Assembly: GCA_022059125.1 (NCBI GenBank)
Contig: JAEUWY010000012.1
Location: forward strand, 744,001-808,000
DNA: 64,000 nt
Direction: 5' to 3'
Source: Corynespora cassiicola
Lineage: Eukaryota; Ascomycota; Dothideomycetes; Pleosporales; Corynesporascaceae
A model generated the notes under the pieces. That model was not told the origin of the DNA. It was given only the letters and a program-made list of their open reading frames with translations, and made no database searches. Both the position numbers and the translations under genes were made by a program. Numbering within the stretch: the first letter of the stretch is position 1; each line of letters opens with the position of its first letter. Positions 1-10,259 of this stretch are shown here, piece by piece.

Positions 1-1086
1 CGCTGGCTGGTGGAGACGGCGCGATCAGGAGTGCGATGCGGTGAAGGGGGGAGGGGGCTGCGGCGGCGGCCGGGGCGGCGCTGTGCTGGCGACGGAGCAG
101 ACGACGGCGGCGGCGACTTGGACGGCAGCGACGAAGAGGGACGACGACGAGGCCGTCCGCAGGCGTGCCGTCGAGCGGGCAGCAGGCCTCGCTCGGGAGC
201 CATGGGCGCGGCCGTCACGGGGTCGTCACGGGGTCGCGACGGGGGCTCGATGGGCAGGGCGAGGCCAACGGCGTGCTAAGAAAAGCGTCTCTGATCTTGC
301 CCGCTTGGGCGCTGGCGGGCGCTGGCGGGCGCTGGTGGGCTTTGGAAGGCGTCGCCGGCTCCGGTCGGGGGCACCTGCTGCTTCGAGCGCAGCCGCCAAG
401 GCCGCTCTAGCGCGCCCTCCCCCTACGCTGCTGGCTTGAAGGCCCCTTCCTTAATCTCCCCTTTCGCTCCTCACCAAGTCGTTCATTTACACCCGCCTGA
501 TCTCTCTATCCGGATTTCGCATCGTCACCTCTGCGCCGGTGCGATCTCAATTCACATTCCCTTCCCTTGTCGACTTCTGCGAAGAGCTGCCACTCCTTTC
601 GGCCTTCGCCCACGTTCTTTTCCACCCTCTCCTCTTAGGCTCCGCCTGTCCACTCCTTAGTATTCCCTACCCTCCCATTCCACTCCTTCAGCGCCTTCGG
701 ATTCGCCCCGGACGGACCCTCGGACTTCGATACCTGCTCCCCGGATAGCAGCTTCTTTCCTTGACATCAGCTACCGAGCTGCATCAGCATAGCCCAGCGC
801 CTGGACGGTGTCTCGAGCAGAAAGACTCTCGCGGATCCCCTCGCTCCTGCCTCACCAGGACCCGAACCCCTCGATCTCGCAGACCCTCTGCCAAGCTCTC
901 TCTACGTTCTCCAACTTTCACCCATTGAACCACCCCGCCCTCCCGCACCAGCACTGCGCGGAGCCCTTGACCTCACGACTCTTTACGACGACACCACCCA
1001 TAGACGGCGGCACCCTTCGCGACTGCCCCTTCCACCTCTTTCCCCCCCTTTCCCCATCCGGCGCACCCGCCTGCGACTCGCCCAAC
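1..1086. other. GC-rich to pyrimidine-rich leader, no gene seen
   Basis: The first 440 bases are very G+C-rich, and the open frames there look like base-composition artefacts (Arg/Gly/Ala-rich). From about 440 to 1086 the + strand turns into a C/T-rich stretch typical of fungal promoters and 5' leaders. It most likely holds the promoter and 5' UTR of the homeobox gene that starts at 1087. A short 10-bp tandem repeat lies at 302-340. Confidence 0.6.
302..340. repeat. 10-bp tandem repeat, about four copies
   Basis: The unit GCTGGCGGGC is repeated in tandem. The first copy (CGCTTGGGC-like) and the last (GCTGGTGGGC) are slightly diverged. It is a G-rich minisatellite in the non-coding leader. 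Confidence 0.8.
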
Positions 1087-2928
1087 ATGGACGCCATGGA
1101 GGACACGACGCCCTCCCCATCGGCCGCGGCCTCGACCCCCACCCACAGCTCGGCACCGCGCCGGCCGCCGCGGAAGAGCACCCTCACCCAGCAGCAGAAG
1201 AACCAGAAGCGCCAGCGCGCCACCCAGGACCAGCTTGTCACGCTGGAGATGGAGTTCAACAAGAACCCCACCCCCACGGCTGCTGTGCGCGAGCGGATAG
1301 CAGAGGAGATCAACATGACGGAGCGATCTGTGCAGATTTGGTTCCAAAACAGGTAATTGCCTCTGAGGGTGAATAAACTTTGGACTTCGCGCTGACGCCC
1401 GTACAGACGAGCTAAGATCAAGAACATTGCTAAGAAGAGCATTGAGAATGGCGACGACTGCAACGACATCCCAGAGTCGATGCGACGGTACCTCGCTCTG
1501 CAGGCCATGGAGTCTGGCAAGTCGAGCTTTCTCGGCCGCGCTGGCGGCCCAATGAATGCCTACGGCAGCGGCATGCTGCTCAACACGGACACCAGCTCGT
1601 CCAAAGTTGGTGAGTCTCACTCCGATGCCAAACAGGCTGAATCACAATCGGTCGCAGCTAACGCACTGGCAGTCATCCACCACTTTGCTTGCCGCTCACT
1701 GAGCGTTGGCACCTGGCGCCGCGTCGGCCAGAGTGCCATGGACCTTGTGATTTTTTACTCACCAGAGAAGTGCTGCGTTACGTACTACATTAACAACGAC
1801 TCGGCGGGCTACAAGATTGAGTACCCCTTTTCGTACATCAAGAACATCACCCTGGAGAACGGTGACATGACGGCCAACGCCGAGGGCGCATCGCAGCGTC
1901 CCGGCGGCCTCATCGTCGAGCTCAACCGCCCTCCAAACTTTTTCATGGACTCGTCCGGCTCGGGCGGCTTCTTCCAGTGCGGCGATTTCACCGAGGACCA
2001 GCAGGCCTCACAGGTCTTGGTGCACCATCTCGGCGGCCACCCCAAGGTGCTCAGCGGCCAGTTGGCGAAACTGGTCTCTCTCGAGTCGTTTCAGAACCGC
2101 CACAACATGTACGATCCGAACGTCCTGGCGGTCTCGGCACCAGTCTCGCCCATCAACCACCGCCCAGCTTCTCAGCCCAACCACCTTGTGCATCCCCACA
2201 TGGGCGGCATGTTCCACGACGCGCCCTTCAGTGCAAGCCACCTGCAGCCGCGGGGTCACAAACGCCAACGCAGTCGTTCGGTGCCTGTAGCGGTCGACTT
2301 TTCGTTGCTTCGCAACCCCATGAACTCGTTCATGCCACCTCCCGAACCTTCACCATATATCCCGAACCCTGAGATTTTTGCGCCTGTACCACAAAGCGCG
2401 CCAGGCCCCATTGGTCCCAACCTGAGCATTGACACCTCAGCAGGGTACGGAATGGACTACCGCCAGTATCCCATGTCGGCCACAACTGCCAACTCACCGT
2501 CAGAGTACGGCACACCTGCCTTTTTCACCTCTGGTCCATCAAATGACAACGTGCCTGCGTCGAATTTTGGCCACCAGTACAACATTCCTCCATATCTCCA
2601 CACCCCAATGGGACCACCTCCCCACTCGGCCGCCTCAGCATCACCCATGCCGTCAATGGGCCACCCTGATCCGGTGATTGCAAACCAGTCCCCGCCTCTG
2701 TCCTCGTTTGGCCGTGACGGCTCGGCAGATGTGTATCCCATGTCACACGAGAACGGAATGTCAGACGAGGCGCTGCACATGACGGACATGTATGCGAAGC
2801 ACAACCTCAACATGCAGATTCGCTCCCCTTTTGAGGAGAAGGTGGAAGACCTCGACATGCAGAACCTTGTGTCATTTGGCACGATAGATCCATCGAGTTT
2901 ATCACCTGAACATCATCATCAGATGTAA
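1087..2928 (+). CDS. Homeobox transcription factor
   Basis: Three exons (1087-1352, 1407-1609, 1673-2928) give 574 aa. A homeodomain at about residues 36-95 shows the helix-3 signature [13 protein letters not shown]. The codon for the second R of NRR is split by intron 1 (54 nt). Downstream lies a conserved-looking fungal block around [15 protein letters not shown] and [16 protein letters not shown], then a long Pro/Ser/Met-rich tail. The protein should bind DNA in the nucleus. This domain pairing is known in filamentous-fungal homeobox regulators, some of which control conidiation, but I cannot name the orthologue. The start is the first ATG in the frame, and the protein opens with a Ser/Thr/Pro-rich stretch before basic [10 protein letters not shown]. 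Intron 2 (63 nt) has no stop and is a multiple of three, so its retention would give a 595-aa isoform. Confidence 0.9.
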
Positions 2929-5502
2929 AATGGTTTCTAATCTTGGTCTGTTCTAATGTCGGTCGTTCCTCTTCTAATACCCCTGTTGCAGTCACAGAGG
3001 CGGCGGCGGCGGCGCGCAGAATCTCGGCCTTGAGACAGGCACGAAGAGTTGCGGCCCTTGGCTGTCTCTGTTGGCTCCAATACTTAATTCTGCTCGCCGC
3101 TCCACTACATATTTGCGTCACAAGGTCCGAAATACGCTCTCAGCCGCCGAACCTCATCTTCTTCTTCAAAAACCTAGTATCCTCTCCACGAGTACTAATT
3201 TCTTCTACCAACCGACCCATTTCTCGTAACGCAAATTGAACGACCACCATAAAGGGACCGGGACATCTACGGCGTTGCTAGGCTTGGACATGATGGGATA
3301 ACCATCACAGACAGAAAGGCGGACTGGTCGAACCTGCGCTTCCACCCATCGCCTCGGTTGTGGGGGTGGGTGGCTGTCAGGAGGTGTTGGAGGTTGACAT
3401 GTGTGCAATTCATTGCAAGCATTTTCTGTCTGTTCAGTTTTTTTTTTGGCTCAAATCTTTTCTTGGTGTCTTTTTTTCTCTTTCCTCCCTTCGACTTTTC
3501 TTGTGGAACCTTTTAACCTTTCATTCTGTTCGATTTTCATGTGCGGGGGTTTTTACTTTTCCTTTGTTTGCAGACGGGACGGGCGAGAGTGCAGCGATTT
3601 TGGAGAGATTTTGGACGCGGACGAAAAGGCCGCTGTGCGGACCGAAAGCTTTCTTAAGGTCACAATTCAAGTCAATCTGTCTACAGAGCCAGCAACAAAC
3701 AGATAACATTTCACTTCAAGTGTACTTTTGGTGGTGACTGTGTGCCCAGATGGTGTTGATGTGTGTGCTTGGATGTGCTTGTGAGAGGGGGGTGTGCCTT
3801 GGCCGTCGTCCTCTCTCCCCCACAAGGCAGAATCGACGATGGGTTTGATGCGACGGGGAACGACCTTACCGGGAGCCATATAGGTGTGACGGCTTGCGAC
3901 GCGTGGAAGACAGGTGCCATGTGCTGTTCGGCCGGAGGGCTCGGGAGGGCTAGGGCACGGCAGAGGCAGGATATCCTCGACTGTCAACCATGAAGTCACA
4001 GATGGCCAAATTGAAGCATCATCCTTTGTAGGAGGCAATTGCCAGGTTTCAAATGAATCAGCCACGGTGCACTTGGGGGTTTGACATGACTGAGAGCGGA
4101 GGGCAGAGTGGAGCCAGAGGGAGGCGACCATGCAGAGTCGCCACCACACAGACGGCTCGAGGATACAGGTATGGAATCTGTGCGACGGGCCACGGCGCAC
4201 CCCTGAGCAAGGTAAAATGCCTCACAGACACACGGGCAGCACAAAGGCACGATGGCACAATTGTGCGCTCTGGCATGCGGTAGGAAGGGTGCAGCAGGGC
4301 GGCGCCCTGGCCGTCACGTCGTGTGCGGCAGCAAAGGGCAGAAGGGCAGGAGGGCAGGCGATGTGCCTGGGATAGACGGTCTGGCAACGATCGCCCTCCG
4401 CAGGTGGTGATCGGGTGTGGGATGGCAATGGACGTCGCAGGTTGGCAGACGGCGGACTGTCAAGCTTACGCGCCAAGTCGCAGTGTCAGGCCACTTGTCG
4501 CCGGGGCGAGGAGACAGGCAGAGCAGACGTCGAGATTGAGTTGGGCGGCGGTGGAGCTGACGTGCAGGCCTCGGACAGCAGGACACGGCCGTTGAGCGTT
4601 TTTTCTCGGGGGAAAGACGGAAGCCGGATGGCGGAGCAAAGCTTTGCAAGCCTTGCTGCTGCTGCTGCTGCTGTCGCCGGATCGCCGACCAAGGCGAGCC
4701 GTGGGCCATGAGCTGTGGGCGCTGCCCCTGACTGCCTCTGCGGCTGGCGGCTGACGGCTGGCCATTCGCGCCCTTCGCTTGGGTCGAGGCGGATCCCGGG
4801 GGCCGCCGCCCATGGATGGCAGCTCATTTTACTCCCAACCATCATAATTTTGCTCTCCTAAAACCGCTGACCCCCCCCCTTTGAGCCCCCGCCCGGGACC
4901 TGCTGATAACCTGCCCTCGACTCTTCGCGCCCGCAGTCCTCGACAGTCAACACCGGGAGTGCGTGGTCTCTTTTGCTCTCAGCCACCAGCCCAGCACCTC
5001 AGCCTAACCACACGCGCTTGGCGGGCCTCATCCGGCGGCTCTGCGCCACCCAAACACACGCACAGCTCCCCAGCTCCTGCGACAGCTCCCGCCGACTGCG
5101 ACTGCACCTCCGCCGCACGCGACTGGTTCACGCCGCCGTTTGTAAGCCTTGAGCCTCGCACTCCGTCATCGTGTACGTCCCTCTCCACAATCTGCACGCG
5201 TTCCGCCTGCTCCGCCGCTTCCCATCCGGCCGTCGCCGGCGTCATGACCCCATGCCATGTCGCCATGAGCTACACCACACGCACGCCCTCTACCACCTCT
5301 CCGCCTCTCCTACACCCTCACCACTCCTTGCCCCTCGCGCACTCTGCCATTCCCTCCCGCTGTTGCGCAATCCCACGCCCGGACTAACCGTGACCCTGTC
5401 GATAGGACCGTGCTGCCTTGACCATCCTCACCGCCTGCATTTCCGACCGAGTACCTCCCGTACGCCAGGCTCTAGTGCTCCACCACCATACGCACAATTG
5501 CC
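2929..5502. other. Long intergenic region, 3' UTR and LCB2 promoter
   Basis: About 2.6 kb without a credible gene. The open frames here are short, overlap on both strands and have biased composition. T-rich stretches around 3430-3550 look like a 3' UTR of the homeobox gene. From about 4860 on, the + strand is C/T-rich and contains several ATGs before the LCB2 start, so the LCB2 leader is probably long and may carry upstream ORFs. Confidence 0.55.
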
Positions 5503-7518
5503 ATGCCTACCATAAACATCAACCCGTTCGCGACAAACACCCCCGCCACCTCTCCCATAGACGCATTGAGCGAGAAGAGGGAACAGCCGCGCCGCACCTC
5601 CTTTACCAAGGGCAAGGGATTCACATCGCTGTTCGGCGGCAACTCACCCAAGGCCCGGAGCGAAGCTGCTGCTCTGCGGGAAGCCCTCGCAGCCCAGCAG
5701 CAGGCCCTGCTCAACTCGCCGTCGCCGCCCCAGCACATCAATTCGTCGTCGCTGGCCCTCCCCACCATCAATCTGACCACCGCCACCGGCGAGAAGATGC
5801 CCACCGAGCCCAAGACCCTGTTCCAGCCCCCCTCGCCTGAAGAAGCGAGACGCATCGCCAGGGCGCACGCGCAGTTTGGCCCATTGGGCTCACAGGCCCA
5901 CCGATACGAGAGCAAGTTCGAGGGCGAGTTCGGCGACCCAATCGAAGACGAGCCTCCTTACTACTTCCTCCTCACCACCTACATCAGCTACCTAATCCTA
6001 ATAGTATTTGGACATGTTCGCGACTTCTTTGGCAAGCGCTTCAGGCGGCAGCACTACAGCCATTTGGCTGAGAGAGATGGATACGCCCCGCTCAACAGTG
6101 ATTTTGATAACTTCTACACACGGCGGCTGAAGATGAGGATCAATGACTGCTTCTCGCGCCCCACTACCGGTGTCCCCGGCCGTTACATTACCCTCTTGGA
6201 CCGCAAGTCGGACGACGGAAACCACACGTTCAAGCTGCAAGGTACCACCACCGAGACCCTGAACATGTCTTCGTACAACTACCTCGGATTTGCCCAGTCA
6301 GAGGGCCCCTGCGCCGACTCTGCCGAGAACGCCATTCGAAGATATGGCATTTCCATGGCCAGCCCACGATCGGATTCTGGTACTTCGGAACTGACTGTCG
6401 AGGTTGAGGACTTGATTGCTAAATTTGTCGGAAAGCCTGCCTCCATGGTCTTCTCCATGGGCTTCGTGACCAACGCGACCGCATTCCCCACTTTGGTTGG
6501 AAAGGGCTGTCTCCTGATTTCGGATGAGCTGAACCATTCATCGATCCGCTTCGGTGCTCGTCTCTCTGGCGCTCAAATTGGCATGTTCAAGCACAACGAT
6601 ATGCGCGATCTCGAGCGAAGGCTGCGCGAAGCCATCTCTCAGGGACAGCCCCGCACTCACCGCCCATGGAAGAAGATTCTGGTCGCAGTCGAGGGTCTCT
6701 ACTCGATGGAGGGAACCATGTGCAATCTGCCCGCATTGGTCCAGCTGAAGAAGAAGTACAAGTTCAACCTGTTCGTCGACGAGGCTCACTCTGTTGGAGG
6801 TGTCGGACCTAGGGGACGTGGCGTCTGCGACTACTTTGGCATTGATCCCTCTGAGGTGGACATTTTGATGGGCACTCTGACCAAGTCATTTGGTGCCAAT
6901 GGAGGATACATTGCTGCTGACAAGGCCATCATTGACAAGTTGAGGACACAGAACGCCGCCATGCTTTTTGCCGAATCTCCTGCACCACCAGTCCTCGTAC
7001 AGATCGCATCTGCTCTTCGTCTCATTGACGGTCAGCTCATTCCCGGTCAGGGTGAGGAGCGTCTGCAGCGTCTTGCCTTTAACTCGAGATATCTCCGCCT
7101 GGGATTGAAGAGGCTGGGTTACATCGTCTACGGCCACGATGACTCACCCATTATTCCCGTCATGTTGTACAACCCGGCCAAGATGCCCGCCTTTTCCCAC
7201 GAAATGCTCCGTCGTAAGATCTCAGTCGTCGTCGTCGGATACCCCGCCACACCTCTTGTCTCGTCACGAGCCCGCTTCTGCGTCTCAGCTGCCCACACCA
7301 AGGAAGACCTCGACCGCATGCTCACCGCCTGCGACCAGATTGGCGATCTCCTCCAGCTCAAATTCAGCAGTGGCGTCGCCGGCGGTGCCCACCCCGACGA
7401 GCTGGCCGCGCTGGAGAAGGAGGTATCCAAGGATCCGCAGGCCATCAACCCGCCGCGGTGGAGGCTGGAGGAGGTGATCAAGAGGGGTGTCGAGGACGTG
7501 CAACACCAACTGCGGTAA
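5503..7518 (+). CDS. LCB2: Serine palmitoyltransferase subunit 2 (LCB2)
   Basis: Single exon, 671 aa. This is the PLP-binding subunit of serine palmitoyltransferase, which condenses L-serine with palmitoyl-CoA to 3-ketodihydrosphingosine, the first step of sphingolipid synthesis in the ER membrane. The protein has a Ser/Pro-rich N-terminal extension (about 1-140), a hydrophobic segment at about 148-171 (YYFLLTTYISYLILIVFG) and the alpha-oxoamine synthase fold. Signature stretches are MSSYNYLGFAQ, FVDEAHSVGGVG and GTLTKSFGANGGYI, where K461 is the expected Schiff-base lysine. The length fits filamentous-fungal LCB2, which is longer than the yeast protein. The ATG at 5503 is the first in the frame. 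It is the first of several lipid-related genes in the left third of the window. Confidence 0.96.
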   Translation: MPTININPFATNTPATSPIDALSEKREQPRRTSFTKGKGFTSLFGGNSPKARSEAAALREALAAQQQALLNSPSPPQHINSSSLALPTINLTTATGEKMPTEPKTLFQPPSPEEARRIARAHAQFGPLGSQAHRYESKFEGEFGDPIEDEPPYYFLLTTYISYLILIVFGHVRDFFGKRFRRQHYSHLAERDGYAPLNSDFDNFYTRRLKMRINDCFSRPTTGVPGRYITLLDRKSDDGNHTFKLQGTTTETLNMSSYNYLGFAQSEGPCADSAENAIRRYGISMASPRSDSGTSELTVEVEDLIAKFVGKPASMVFSMGFVTNATAFPTLVGKGCLLISDELNHSSIRFGARLSGAQIGMFKHNDMRDLERRLREAISQGQPRTHRPWKKILVAVEGLYSMEGTMCNLPALVQLKKKYKFNLFVDEAHSVGGVGPRGRGVCDYFGIDPSEVDILMGTLTKSFGANGGYIAADKAIIDKLRTQNAAMLFAESPAPPVLVQIASALRLIDGQLIPGQGEERLQRLAFNSRYLRLGLKRLGYIVYGHDDSPIIPVMLYNPAKMPAFSHEMLRRKISVVVVGYPATPLVSSRARFCVSAAHTKEDLDRMLTACDQIGDLLQLKFSSGVAGGAHPDELAALEKEVSKDPQAINPPRWRLEEVIKRGVEDVQHQLR

Positions 7519-8427
7519 TAGGCTGGCGTAGCGCGGCTGGATCGATCTCGTAACCAATAGGTTGTGGCTATATGTAGGGATATGAGGGAGCAAAGCAAGA
7601 CGCAGTTATCTTGATGTTGGGCATTGATGTGTGGGGTTGGTGGGCCCCCTTTCTCTTCCCATGTCCTAAGCGCTTGCTAGACTCTTTTTCCGCTGTCCCT
7701 ACATGCATGGAATTTTTTTTTGTTGGCTTTCTTCCCGTTTGGAGGGGCTTCTTGTCCACCTCTTTTTTTCTCCCTTCTGTTCCTTTTTTTACTACTTTTT
7801 TGTACGATATGCTTCATACCCTCGCTGTACTACTTCTTCTTCTTCTTCTCGAGACCCGAGCACCATGCATGCTTGCTGTGGTGTTTTTTTTTTTACTTCT
7901 TCTTCTTCTTCTTCTTTCTGGTAGGGGGTGGATGTTTGGGCTGGTCATATTATCTTTTGATATATATCTTCTTCGGCTCGGTTGGGGTCGAGGATGGATG
8001 GGGGGTTTGGGAAATATACCCTTGCTTGGATTGGAGATAGACTTTTTTTAACTGGTTTGGTGTGAAGGGTGAGGGGAGGGGGGTTGTACAGTGAGGGGGG
8101 GGAGTGGGTAATTTTAATGATGTGTCATGAGGGGTTTGGCGCGTGGGGAGGGTTTGAGATTTGATGGGGAGGTGGGGGGAGGAGGAGGAGAAGAAGAAGA
8201 GAGTAGTAATGAGAAAAAGATTAAGATATAAATGTGCTGTGCTTGCGGTTATATGGTGATGTGAAGGAGGTTGGAGGTGCCTGTGTGGAACTATACGATC
8301 AGTCGGGAAAATCCAAAGGATGTGCCATATCAGAATATGAATTTCGGAACCACCAAGATCCGCCATGCCGCTCTTATTAGTCGGGTGTCAACGGATCTAT
8401 CGAGAATAGAAAATCCCCCCCTAGCGC
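7519..8427. other. 3' UTR and spacer with T-rich and TTC/GAA-type tracts
   Basis: Non-coding. The + strand shifts from T-rich, with TTC microsatellite runs near 7832-7850 and 7898-7917, to G/A-rich from about 8060 to 8225. The frames here are low-complexity. It separates LCB2 from the convergently transcribed protease-like gene. Confidence 0.6.
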
Positions 8428-9969
8428 TCAATTCACACGGGCCGCGGAGCTCCACGGTTCATCCTGTGCACTTTCATTAAGCCACCTTCTCAATGGTGCG
8501 ATGGTTGTGTCGCTAGGTTGCAATTTCTTCCTACACTCGGAAAAGCTAGTCCAGCTGGGGGTTCCCGACTTTAGGTTGGAGCGGATGTCGTCAAATACTT
8601 GATAGGCAGGGACTATGAGAGCAAGTCCATCGCGTGGAGATCCAGTGGTTATGTGCCCATGGAGGATGTCATTCGACTTGCTGTGAACCCATGCGCCGCT
8701 ATCCCCAAGGGCAAGAGAATTGGTGAATTGCACCGAAAAGACAAGGCGGTACATCTTGCTGCCTGGATGCCAGACGAAAGCAGGAGTGGGATCGATGCTG
8801 CCACTAAGATATGCCGAAGCAGTCCAGGAAAAAACGGAAGTATCCTCAAGATCTTCGAATCCAGCTTTTCTGGTATACAACGGGAGTTTAAATATGCCCG
8901 CTTTGGGCATCGTAGCATATTTCCATTCTAAATTTTCGTTTCTCGTCGTCATTCCCAAGGCATAGTCTAACTCGGCTCGACCATCCTTATTTGACGAATA
9001 AAAGAGCCTTCCAATGAATCTCGCGCTCTGCTCTGGCTCTTGGGACACGGAAGGAGAGTGAGTGGACATGGGTACCGCTCCTATAGATCCGCTGTACTTA
9101 GGACCTATGGATTCGGACGATGCGGCGGTATGATAGTCTTCGGTGTCTGAGAAGGGTACATCTGGGTAGCGAGGCACTGCTGCTTCAACGAAGGCATGGG
9201 CAGCCGTCATGAAACAACAGATGCCATCAATGTATAAAGGCCCCCCAATCGTCGCCTTCCTATTATCACCATTGGCTTTTCCTCCATCTGTGCATATCTT
9301 ACTACCCGATTCCGTTCTCTGGTTGTAATTGTATATGCGAGGGAAACTTTCGTATTTGCTGAGCTCGCGAACAGTATCCATGGAGTCAGTTGTAGATTGC
9401 AAGGTTCTTTTTTCCAAAGGAGACTGAGACTTCCTGTCCAGGCCTCCAGGTTCTGCGGAGGACGGGAGAGTAGTCATTTCGACAAGCGGGCCTGTAGAAC
9501 CGGGTAGCCATGGGAGATGCGACAGTAGGAAACCGGGGAATTCATCAAGAATTCCACTTTGCCAGATCAATTCTACTGCATTTTTTCGATATCGTGAATG
9601 CTCGCAGCAGAATACGATAGTCGGTGAAGCAGTATCTTTCGATTCTCCCACCATGTATAACGACCAATAAAAAAGTTTTAGAGTGTCATCACCCATGTAA
9701 TCTTCCAGATATTTTTTAACCTTGGGGGCAATTTCTTTGTATGCATCACGGGCAGGGCTGCACGCCTGGACTGTCCAGTAGCTTTGTGGACCAATCTTCG
9801 ATTTGAAGTCGCCGATAGATTTCTCGGGCTCGGGCCAAGACAGCTGTTTCCCTTTGCCTTTCCAGCTCAATTTTTGCAGTGCTTTCTTCGCAAGAGATTT
9901 CTTTTCCGGTACTTCAGATATGTCGGTTGCGTTCGCAGACGAAGATGGATCACATGAATCTGTCGGCAT
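8428..9969 (-). CDS. Trypsin-fold (S1-like) serine protease domain protein
   Basis: Single exon, 513 aa, ATG at 9969. No signal peptide or membrane segment is visible, so it is probably cytosolic. An N-terminal region (about 1-150) contains the block TIVFCCEHSRYRKNAV. The C-terminal half carries a chymotrypsin-like triad in the right order: TAAHAF (H258), ELDYALG (D335) and LGDSGAWV (S424). The combination looks catalytically competent. Such proteins are widespread but mostly unstudied in plant-associated ascomycetes. The gene is divergent from the membrane-anchored protein at 10260, with 290 bp between the two starts. Substrate and role are unknown. A function in regulated proteolysis or incompatibility is inference from the fold and the paired layout. 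Confidence 0.75.
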   Translation of the reverse strand: MPTDSCDPSSSANATDISEVPEKKSLAKKALQKLSWKGKGKQLSWPEPEKSIGDFKSKIGPQSYWTVQACSPARDAYKEIAPKVKKYLEDYMGDDTLKLFYWSLYMVGESKDTASPTIVFCCEHSRYRKNAVELIWQSGILDEFPGFLLSHLPWLPGSTGPLVEMTTLPSSAEPGGLDRKSQSPLEKRTLQSTTDSMDTVRELSKYESFPRIYNYNQRTESGSKICTDGGKANGDNRKATIGGPLYIDGICCFMTAAHAFVEAAVPRYPDVPFSDTEDYHTAASSESIGPKYSGSIGAVPMSTHSPSVSQEPEQSARFIGRLFYSSNKDGRAELDYALGMTTRNENLEWKYATMPKAGIFKLPLYTRKAGFEDLEDTSVFSWTASAYLSGSIDPTPAFVWHPGSKMYRLVFSVQFTNSLALGDSGAWVHSKSNDILHGHITTGSPRDGLALIVPAYQVFDDIRSNLKSGTPSWTSFSECRKKLQPSDTTIAPLRRWLNESAQDEPWSSAARVN

Positions 9970-10259
9970 ATTATCGAAGCTTTGATGGGAAGTTGCCTAG
10001 TCTGACAGCTTATCATGTCACGAATCTTGACATGGAGGCAAGGACGTCAGGTGTAACCAGATAATTTATCTCCGCTATATGCCTCTTACGTCACGGTCAT
10101 CCCAACAATAGCATAAAAACAGGAAATCGCCCCGGCCATTTCTGCAAAGTTCTTTCCATTACACAATATATGCTTTTATACGAAACTTTGTGGTCTTAAA
10201 GGACACGAGAGGCATACTTCAGCTTTTTGGGGGGGGTACATCAGCCTTGTTCAAGATTA
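9970..10259. promoter_or_regulatory. Shared divergent promoter region
   Basis: The 290-bp gap lies between the ATG of the protease-like gene (minus) and the ATG of the membrane-anchored protein gene (plus). It must hold the core promoters of both and is more A+T-rich than the housekeeping promoters in the window. I recognise no specific operator. Confidence 0.5.

Noticed and set aside
10..439. Overlapping Arg/Gly/Ala-rich frames on plus at the left edge
   Set aside because: Composition artefact of very GC-rich DNA; no motif, no start context, several overlapping frames.
918..1620. Two long minus-strand frames (200 and 215 codons) over the homeobox exons
   Set aside because: They are antisense shadows of the homeobox exons; the plus strand has a clear homeodomain and splice sites.
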